Shown here piece by piece: positions 58,516 to 64,000 of a stretch of DNA of 64,000 nucleotides (within the stretch, counting starts at the first letter, position 1; each line of letters starts with the position of its first letter). Source of the DNA: an uncultured Acidobacteriia bacterium (GTDB lineage: Bacteria; Acidobacteriota; Terriglobia; Bryobacterales; Bryobacteraceae); NCBI GenBank assembly GCA_903923395.1, contig CAIXXM010000052.1, positions 1 to 64,000 on the forward strand, written 5' to 3'. Below the pieces are notes generated by a model. It was not told the DNA's origin and ran no database searches. It saw only the letters and a list, made by a program, of their open reading frames with translations. The position numbers and the translations under genes were made by a program.

Positions 58516-60756
58516 TTAATTCCGCGGCAACGCGTAGACCACATACCCTTTCGGCAGGTCGGGCCGGATTGGTTCCCGCGGCTTGGTGCGCAGCGGGTGG
58601 CCGCCACCCGGGTTCGGGTCAGAAGACGCAGGAACGATCAAGTACTGTCGTCCACCAGCTTCATACATGGCGGGGCTTCCTTCGGAACCGGCCGGCAGCA
58701 CGGTCTCCCAGAGAACCTGTCCGGTTTCTTCATCAAGCGCGCGCAGAATACCGTCACTCGCGGCAACAAAGATCAAGCCTGTCGCAGTCACAACCATCCC
58801 GTGATGTTCGGCCATGAACGCACCCGTATCACGCGCACCCTCAGCGGCAGCGGCGGCATCCTGACCCAGCGGTACCTTCCACTTGATCGTCCCGCTGTTC
58901 AGGTCAAAGGCCACCACCTGAGACCATGGCGGACCAATCACATAGGGCTGATCCGGATACAAACCCCAATTGGTGTAATAACGGTCGCGTGGCGCTTTCA
59001 CTCCCGCCGGATACGGAGGTCCGCCGAGCGGCGTGTATTGGTTGCCACTGCCAGAGGGAATATTGCGTCCGCCGGGCGCTCCGCCGGTGGCCACCACGGG
59101 TCCGCCCTTCGCAGTTAGCACCACGGGTTTCCCCGCTGGCTCCAGCCCGCTGAGATAGTCATACATGCTCTTCACCGCCGCATCATCCAGGCTGGGGAAG
59201 GCGGGCATCTCACTCTTCCCGCTGCGTACGGTGGCGCGAAACGAATCGAGTGTCACCATTCGTCCCACGCCAGCGAGCGGCGGCGGTCCGGCGCCGAACC
59301 GCATCCCGTTTTCGCCATGACATACCGCGCAACGTGCCGCGTAAACCGAAGCTCCCGAAGTACCTTCGGCGGCAGGCCGCCCCAGCGGATCTTCCAGGCT
59401 CAACTTATAAACCGTAGGCCAATCCTGCGTGGTCAGATAGACCAGACCGCGACCTGGATTCGCCGCACCTGTTCCCCAATTCGACCCTCCCCGCGCACCG
59501 GGTAAGGCAATGGTTTCCTTGACATCCGGAGGCGTGAAGATGCCTTCATTCCGCATCGCCGAGATACGTGCCTTCCAAGCCGACCGCTCCTCCGGTGTAA
59601 GTATCCAGGGGTTTACATCCTCCGCCGTGATCTTCTGGCGCGCAAACGGCGGTGGTGCCGTGGGAAATGGTTGTGTTGGCCAGGCCTGCTCGCCGGGCAT
59701 CAGACTTGCCGGCACCGGACGTTCCTCAATCGGCCAGAGTGGCTTGCCGGTAACACGGTCGAACACATACAGAAAGCCCTGCTTCGAAGATTGAGATACA
59801 GCGTCCACCAACTTGCCTTCATGGCGCACCGTAACCAACTGCGGTGCAGCAGCCGCATCATAGTCCCACAGATCGTGATGCACCATCTGGAAATGCCACA
59901 AGCGCTTCCCTGTCCGTGCGTCCAGGGCCAGCAGGCAATTCGCGAAGAGATTCGAACCAATCCGGTCGGCGCCGTAGTAATCATAAGTGGGCGAACCTGT
60001 CGGAAAATAAGCGATTCCCCGCTTCTCATCCACAGTGATCTCGCCCCAGGTGTTTGTGCCACCGGAATATTTCCAGGCATCCTTCGGCCAAGTTTCATAG
60101 CCGGGTTCGCCGGGGTGTGGAATCGTGTGGAAACTCCAAACCAGCTTGCCCGTAATCACATCGAAAGCACGTATGTCTCCCGGCGCGGAAAGATATGCTT
60201 CCCCCGGCGTGGACCCCAGCAGGATCAAATTCTCAAAGATACGCCCGGGCGTGTCGGTTTGGATGCGGATCATCGTCTTCGGGTCACGCCCCAGACCCTC
60301 CCGCAGATTCACTGCGCCACGCTTGCCGAACGTAAGAATCGACTTCCCTGTGCGCGCGTCAATCTCTTCCAGATAACTGTTGATGGTAAAGATCAACCGG
60401 CGGTCTTTGCGGTCTTTACTCTCCCAATAGGCGATGCCGCGCGTGCTAATCCCGGAGAGATTTTCATGAATCCAGATCTCCTTGCCCGTCTCCGCTTGCA
60501 GCGCCACCAGGGAACTGTTTCTCGCCAGTAAGTAGACCACCCGATCCACAATGATGGGATTGAACAAGTAAGTGTGACCATCACCCGCGGGATAGTTCCA
60601 CGCCACCTGCAACTGCTTCACATTGGACTTGTTGATCTGATTCAGCGCGACAAAGTGCGACGAATCCGCACCGCCACCGTAGTTCGACCAAGCCTTGTGG
60701 TCCTGCTGCGCCGCGGCCAGTGACGCCACCAGAAAGAGACACGCAGCCCGCATCAT
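58516..60756 (-). CDS. PQQ-dependent dehydrogenase with inserted cytochrome c domain
   Basis: A 746-residue secreted quinoprotein. The signal peptide (MMRAACLFLVASLAAAQ) is followed by the eight-bladed propeller, whose Trp-containing repeats are visible as LVALQAETGKEIWIHE, IRAFDVITGKLVWSFH and LLALDARTGKRLWHFQ. A class I cytochrome c is inserted at about 465-540: CAVCH (476-480) binds haem and Met517 (EMPAFPS) is the likely sixth ligand. The last blades follow it. The closest types are membrane glucose dehydrogenase-like and sorbose or alcohol-type enzymes. It should oxidise a sugar or alcohol in the periplasm and pass electrons on. Its ATG overlaps the stop of the beta-helix gene (60753-60756). 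Confidence 0.9.
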   Translation of the reverse strand: MMRAACLFLVASLAAAQQDHKAWSNYGGGADSSHFVALNQINKSNVKQLQVAWNYPAGDGHTYLFNPIIVDRVVYLLARNSSLVALQAETGKEIWIHENLSGISTRGIAYWESKDRKDRRLIFTINSYLEEIDARTGKSILTFGKRGAVNLREGLGRDPKTMIRIQTDTPGRIFENLILLGSTPGEAYLSAPGDIRAFDVITGKLVWSFHTIPHPGEPGYETWPKDAWKYSGGTNTWGEITVDEKRGIAYFPTGSPTYDYYGADRIGSNLFANCLLALDARTGKRLWHFQMVHHDLWDYDAAAAPQLVTVRHEGKLVDAVSQSSKQGFLYVFDRVTGKPLWPIEERPVPASLMPGEQAWPTQPFPTAPPPFARQKITAEDVNPWILTPEERSAWKARISAMRNEGIFTPPDVKETIALPGARGGSNWGTGAANPGRGLVYLTTQDWPTVYKLSLEDPLGRPAAEGTSGASVYAARCAVCHGENGMRFGAGPPPLAGVGRMVTLDSFRATVRSGKSEMPAFPSLDDAAVKSMYDYLSGLEPAGKPVVLTAKGGPVVATGGAPGGRNIPSGSGNQYTPLGGPPYPAGVKAPRDRYYTNWGLYPDQPYVIGPPWSQVVAFDLNSGTIKWKVPLGQDAAAAAEGARDTGAFMAEHHGMVVTATGLIFVAASDGILRALDEETGQVLWETVLPAGSEGSPAMYEAGGRQYLIVPASSDPNPGGGHPLRTKPREPIRPDLPKGYVVYALPRN

Positions 60757-62882
60757 CTCGTCGAAAAGCTCCAGCTATCTCCAGTAATGACTGTTCCGTC
60801 CGGCATCAAGGCATCCACACGCCAATAATACTCCCGTCCCGCGGCCAGTTGGGGAAGAGCGAACACGTTGTCTTCTCCCCGGAATGTCTTGGCGTTTGCA
60901 GGCTTGGCCAGGCCCGGCTTCGATGCCGAAAAATAAACGGTATGCCCCACCGCGCCATAAGCGGGCTTCCACATCAGCGCATCCCGCTGTACGGGCACAT
61001 TGCGGGCGTGGTCCGGCACAATCGGTGCGCTGGCTTTCGATTTCCTCTGCCCGGGAATCCAATACACTGAATCACCGCGCTCATAAGCACCAGCATCCGG
61101 CGCTTTTCCCGCCACGCGATCCGTAATACCCTCCACTGCCACGCCCGCCCCCAGAATCCTGCTGGCTCCCGCCGCCGGACGGAGATCCAGCCACTCTGGA
61201 TTGGTAAGATCCCGCGCCGCATCAAACTGCTGCACGTTATTACTGAACTGCTTCAACTTACCCATCGGCGCGGCAAACCACCAGCCGAAAATCGTGTCGG
61301 AAAGGTTATTGACCACCGTGCTGTGGATATTCTGTTTGGCCGCGGTGGATTGAATCAGAATCCCTCCCTTCACGTCGTTGTAAACGCTGTGATGGAACAC
61401 CGTATTGTTGACGCAAAGGTTCGCCTGCTCAGGTGTCGGTTCATCCACGCTCTTGATCATGATGCCGGGCGCACCCAGATCCCAGACTACGTTGTGGTCC
61501 ACCGTGAGTCCAGCGGTCTTGTCGTCACCCCGAATCCCCATACCGCCGCCCCAGGGCAGTGGAGGCGTCCCGGAATAGGCACCATGTACCCAGTTATGAT
61601 GCAGCCGCGTGCCAGCACAGAAAGTGTTCTGCGTGTAAAGTGCGGAAGTATCTTTGTTCCCCCCGTAGCACGCCTGGAAGGAATCCACCAGGTCATTCAT
61701 GTAGACCTGGTTGTCCTGCTGCGCCACCTGCATTTGTATCCCGCCGGAACGTTGCAGGGTGTTATATCGCACGATCGCACGCCCTGCCTTCCCCACCATC
61801 GCGAGAGTCGCGCGGCTGACCTGCAAAGGCGGATAGGTCAAGGAAGAACTGTAATCGAAGTCATGGAACAGATTATTCTCAATCAAGTTATCGAAGCCAT
61901 TGATATAGAGGCCGCTGAAGGATCCAAAAGCAAAGATAGTATTCACGACCTGTGAGTGATCCGCCTCGATTGTCGGAAAGCTGAGCTCCACCTTGGAATC
62001 AGCCGGAAGTCCCACCGCGTCTGACCAGGAGCTGTAAATTACCTCGCTGTTCTTCAGAACGATATACGAACTCTTATGGTTCGGATCTTTCCCAAAGCGG
62101 AAGGCCGTGGCAAAGAAAGTAAGTCCGTCCAAGGTAAGATGCGTTGATGCCGCGTCCGCAGAAAATCCCCAATTGCGCGTTTTGGTCTCTACAACGCCAG
62201 CCGCTGGATTGCCGCCGCCGGGCGCATAGAAGAACAACTTCCTGGCTTCCTTGTCATAGAAATACTCTCCCGGTGCATCCAGGAACTGCCGCATCCCGAA
62301 AAGATAGTAGCGATCATCATTGAACAGAGGATTGCTGCCCCCTTCATCATGTTTGGCGAGGCTCGGCCCCAGGTCCTTCTCATAGTGAAAGACCGCCGAC
62401 CCCTTCGCATGCTCCTTCACCGGACGCGTGAACGTAAAGAACTGCGGACCCACATTCAACACTGCCTGCGCGCCGCTCACATCCCAGCCCGTTGCGGCGA
62501 GATGCTTGTCTGAAATAGTGCCATAACTATTCCCCGCGGAATCTACCGTGGACCATACATCTGGCGAGAAGAAATTCCAATCCCCGTTCGCGTCTTTGGG
62601 CAGATTGGGCCAGCGTGCCTCCACCATGGGCTTGCCGTTAAAGAACAGCTGCGAAACCCTGGACACATTGAGCACCGCCACGTAAACATTCTTCTGCGGG
62701 GAAGCGCGCCATTCCAACTGCAGAACGTCCAGGCCGGACAGCACAGGCTTTTCTCCGCGGTACGCACTCAACGTCACACCTGACTTGTTCTTCAACTCCA
62801 CCGCTTCCCGGTATGTCCCCGCACGGAGGATGATGTGATCACCCTCGTGCGCTAGTTCTCTGACCGCCTGAAAAGATTCCAA
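60753..62882 (-). CDS. Right-handed beta-helix protein (polysaccharide lyase-like), apparently 5'-truncated
   Basis: 709 residues remain. The frame opens with TTG at 62882 and reads MESFQAVRELAHEGDHIILR; an in-frame TAG stands five codons upstream, and there is no signal peptide, which relatives have. The first part is like chondroitinase B/alginate lyase-type helices (RAGTYREAVELKNKSGVTLSAY). Repeated turns follow, such as NTIFAFGSFSGLYINGFDNLIENNLFHDF and GLTVDHNVVWDLGAPGIMIKS. The C-terminus is a fibronectin-like strand set (REYYWRVDALMPDGTVITGDSW). An IS630-type element begins right at the 5' end. Export and activity may be lost. It is coupled to the PQQ gene downstream. Confidence 0.75.
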   Translation of the reverse strand: MESFQAVRELAHEGDHIILRAGTYREAVELKNKSGVTLSAYRGEKPVLSGLDVLQLEWRASPQKNVYVAVLNVSRVSQLFFNGKPMVEARWPNLPKDANGDWNFFSPDVWSTVDSAGNSYGTISDKHLAATGWDVSGAQAVLNVGPQFFTFTRPVKEHAKGSAVFHYEKDLGPSLAKHDEGGSNPLFNDDRYYLFGMRQFLDAPGEYFYDKEARKLFFYAPGGGNPAAGVVETKTRNWGFSADAASTHLTLDGLTFFATAFRFGKDPNHKSSYIVLKNSEVIYSSWSDAVGLPADSKVELSFPTIEADHSQVVNTIFAFGSFSGLYINGFDNLIENNLFHDFDYSSSLTYPPLQVSRATLAMVGKAGRAIVRYNTLQRSGGIQMQVAQQDNQVYMNDLVDSFQACYGGNKDTSALYTQNTFCAGTRLHHNWVHGAYSGTPPLPWGGGMGIRGDDKTAGLTVDHNVVWDLGAPGIMIKSVDEPTPEQANLCVNNTVFHHSVYNDVKGGILIQSTAAKQNIHSTVVNNLSDTIFGWWFAAPMGKLKQFSNNVQQFDAARDLTNPEWLDLRPAAGASRILGAGVAVEGITDRVAGKAPDAGAYERGDSVYWIPGQRKSKASAPIVPDHARNVPVQRDALMWKPAYGAVGHTVYFSASKPGLAKPANAKTFRGEDNVFALPQLAAGREYYWRVDALMPDGTVITGDSWSFSTR

Positions 62883-62925
62883 TAAAACAATTCCACTCTA
62901 AGATGTTTTAGCGCATACTGAGGGT

Positions 62926-63402
62926 ATGAGCCGCCCCGCGCTGCGCATTCCGGTTTCAAAGAGGGATCAGAAGGCACTGGAAGAGTTCCTGAGCGGCGGA
63001 GTTCAGCCGGTTCGCGCTGTGCTCCGTGCTCTGGCTCTCTTACAACTGGCCAAAGGTATCAGCGCCCCTCGCCTCGCCGAGTTCGTCTCTCTGACTCCAC
63101 AGGCAATCCGCAAGGTGGGGCATCGGTATGTCGAAGGTGGGCTGGAGCGCGCCCTGTATGAGAAAGAACGGCCGGGAGCCGCCGCGTTGTTGGAGGACAG
63201 CCAGAAGCAGCGGATCATAGCAATGGTCTGCGCCGGCGCGCCCGAAGGGCACGCTCGATGGACAGTGCGCCTGGTGGCGGAACAGGCCGTAAAAAGGCGG
63301 CTGGTACCTAGAGTCGGACGTGAGACTATTCGGGTTCTGCTTCTCAGCCACGACCTCAAACCGTGGCGGGAAAAAAATGTGGTGCATCCCGGAACTCACT
63401 GA
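62926..63402 (+). CDS. IS630-family transposase, N-terminal reading frame
   Basis: 158 residues forming the DNA-binding half. The helix-turn-helix region has RAVLRALALLQLAKGISAPRLAEFVSLTPQAIRKVGHRYVEGG (about 30-72), and a second helical set ends with RETIRVLLLSHDLKPWREK. The frame leaves the conserved sequence after a run of seven A (63371-63377) and stops at 63402. Six A would join it to the second frame and give KPWREKMWCIPEL as expected. Either a programmed slip or a mutation separates the two parts. Confidence 0.9.
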   Translation: MSRPALRIPVSKRDQKALEEFLSGGVQPVRAVLRALALLQLAKGISAPRLAEFVSLTPQAIRKVGHRYVEGGLERALYEKERPGAAALLEDSQKQRIIAMVCAGAPEGHARWTVRLVAEQAVKRRLVPRVGRETIRVLLLSHDLKPWREKNVVHPGTH

Positions 63403-64000
63403 AGAGTACATCTCGAAGATGGAGGATGTCCTCGAAGTGTATGAAAAACCTTACGATCCCAACGAACCGGTAGTCTGCCTCGACGAGAAGCCGGTTACCC
63501 TGCATGCCGAAGTTCGGCCTCCGTCTCCCGCCGTACCGGGCCGGGAAGCGCGGCGCGACAGCGAATACCAGCGGCGCGGAACCGCCAATGTTTTCTGCGC
63601 GGTAGAGCCGAAAGCCGGTCGCCACTTCACCTTCGCGACGCCGGATCGTTCGGCGGTTGAGTTTGCAAGAGTCATTTTCAAGCTGGCGATCGAGTATCCG
63701 GAAGCAACCACCATCCATCTCGTGCTCGACAATCTGAACATCCACAGACGCAAATCGCTCACGGATCTACTCGGTGAAGACGTCGGCGGCGAAGTCTGGG
63801 ACCGGTTCACCGTACACCATACGCCGACTCACGGAAGCTGGCTGAATCAGGCGGAAATCGAAATCGGATTGCTCTCGCGGCAGTGCTTCGGAAGCCGCCG
63901 CATCCCGGACCTGAAGACTCTGCGCCGAGAGGTCCGCGCCTGGAACCGGGGCACGAACCGCCGCCAAATCAAAATCAACTGGAAGTTTGACCGCAAGGAG
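63377..64000 (+). CDS. IS630-family transposase, catalytic reading frame, partial
   Basis: 208 residues to the end of the window, without a stop. The DDE catalytic acids are visible: Asp in VVCLDEKPVTLHAE, Asp in IHLVLDNLNIH, and Glu in HGSWLNQAEIEIGLLSRQC. These cut and join the transposon ends. The frame is shifted by one base from the N-terminal part and starts with ATG within the A-run. On its own it lacks the DNA-binding half, so it works only if the two frames are joined. Confidence 0.88.
   Translation, partial: MWCIPELTEEYISKMEDVLEVYEKPYDPNEPVVCLDEKPVTLHAEVRPPSPAVPGREARRDSEYQRRGTANVFCAVEPKAGRHFTFATPDRSAVEFARVIFKLAIEYPEATTIHLVLDNLNIHRRKSLTDLLGEDVGGEVWDRFTVHHTPTHGSWLNQAEIEIGLLSRQCFGSRRIPDLKTLRREVRAWNRGTNRRQIKINWKFDRKE

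Larger units (their letters stand above)
62899..64000 (+). mobile_element. IS630-family insertion sequence, right end outside the window
   Basis: The element carries an IS630/Tc1-type transposase and abuts the truncated beta-helix gene. IS630 elements insert at TA; the TA at 62899-62900 (or 62909-62910) fits a left end 16-27 bases before the transposase ATG. The boundary is inferred, as the right inverted repeat lies beyond base 64000 and cannot be compared. Confidence 0.7.

Noticed and set aside
58117-59118. A 333-codon plus-strand open frame over the dehydrogenase remnant and the gene end
   Set aside because: It reads the complement of the PQQ gene and contains its duplicated part twice, so the apparent internal repeat is only the DNA duplication.
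1-64000. CRISPR arrays, rRNA genes or replication origins
   Set aside because: No regularly spaced direct repeats with spacers, no rRNA-like stretches and no DnaA-box clusters were noticed.

Overview
The window looks like a chromosomal segment of a soil-type Acidobacteriota, most likely near the Solibacter/Bryobacter group. Three lines of evidence support this: very large Oar-like TonB-dependent receptors with an N-terminal carboxypeptidase-regulatory-like domain, a VWFA protein of the acidobacterial type, and a DUF4159 protein, all in a moderately GC-rich background. This placement is inferred from protein families, because no rRNA or other phylogenetic marker was compared.

Layout. 1-12 kb is housekeeping: the tail of an M16-type peptidase, a Nudix hydrolase, a Lys/Ala-rich histone-like protein, rnhA, a cyclophilin and nadD, then a DUF4159 protein and a secreted protein of unknown role. 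A minus-strand operon uvrA - CPBP protease - mtnA - thioredoxin-like protein follows, then a zinc-ribbon protein, an SDR and an RluA-type pseudouridine synthase. 12-25 kb holds a VWFA protein, dusB, a glycine-zipper protein, a fused 2-oxoglutarate decarboxylase/dehydrogenase (kgd), galE, a TPP enzyme, a PrxQ-type peroxiredoxin, an ECF sigma factor with a likely membrane anti-sigma partner, and a YbiT-type ABC-F protein. 25-27 kb has an L-rhamnose mutarotase and an O-antigen-ligase-like gene broken by one in-frame TGA.

27-63 kb is an accessory carbohydrate-catabolism locus. It holds three Oar-like receptors, four formylglycine-type sulfatases, a GH16-type glycosidase fused to other domains, a GH43-like beta-propeller glycosidase, a right-handed beta-helix (lyase-like) protein, an FAD-dependent oxidoreductase, a Gfo/Idh/MocA oxidoreductase, a ThuA protein, a sugar isomerase and a PQQ dehydrogenase with a built-in cytochrome c domain. 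A sugar-acid module (GntR/FCD regulator, enolase-superfamily dehydratase, DapA-like aldolase, ACS-type MFS transporter) sits in the middle. No SusC/SusD pair is visible; the Oar-like receptors probably take the outer-membrane role. A tRNA-Leu(CAA) gene lies inside the locus.

Working model (inference): a sulfated polysaccharide is bound and imported through the Oar-like receptors, desulfated by the sulfatases, cut by the GH16/GH43/beta-helix enzymes, oxidised by the FAD, MocA and PQQ enzymes, and the sugar acids are imported by the MFS carrier, dehydrated and cleaved. Two sets of shared intergenic motifs suggest two regulons. AAATTTCAGA occurs before the FAD/GH16, TonB/GntR and DapA/MFS operons. 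A GGGA-TTCAC/GTGAA-TCCC palindrome precedes the second receptor operon, and a related element precedes the neighbouring sulfatase, next to a membrane-anchored putative regulator. The right end shows decay and mobility: a 98%-identical partial duplicate of the PQQ gene, paired palindromic repeats, and an IS630-type element that appears to have removed the 5' end of the beta-helix gene and runs off the window.
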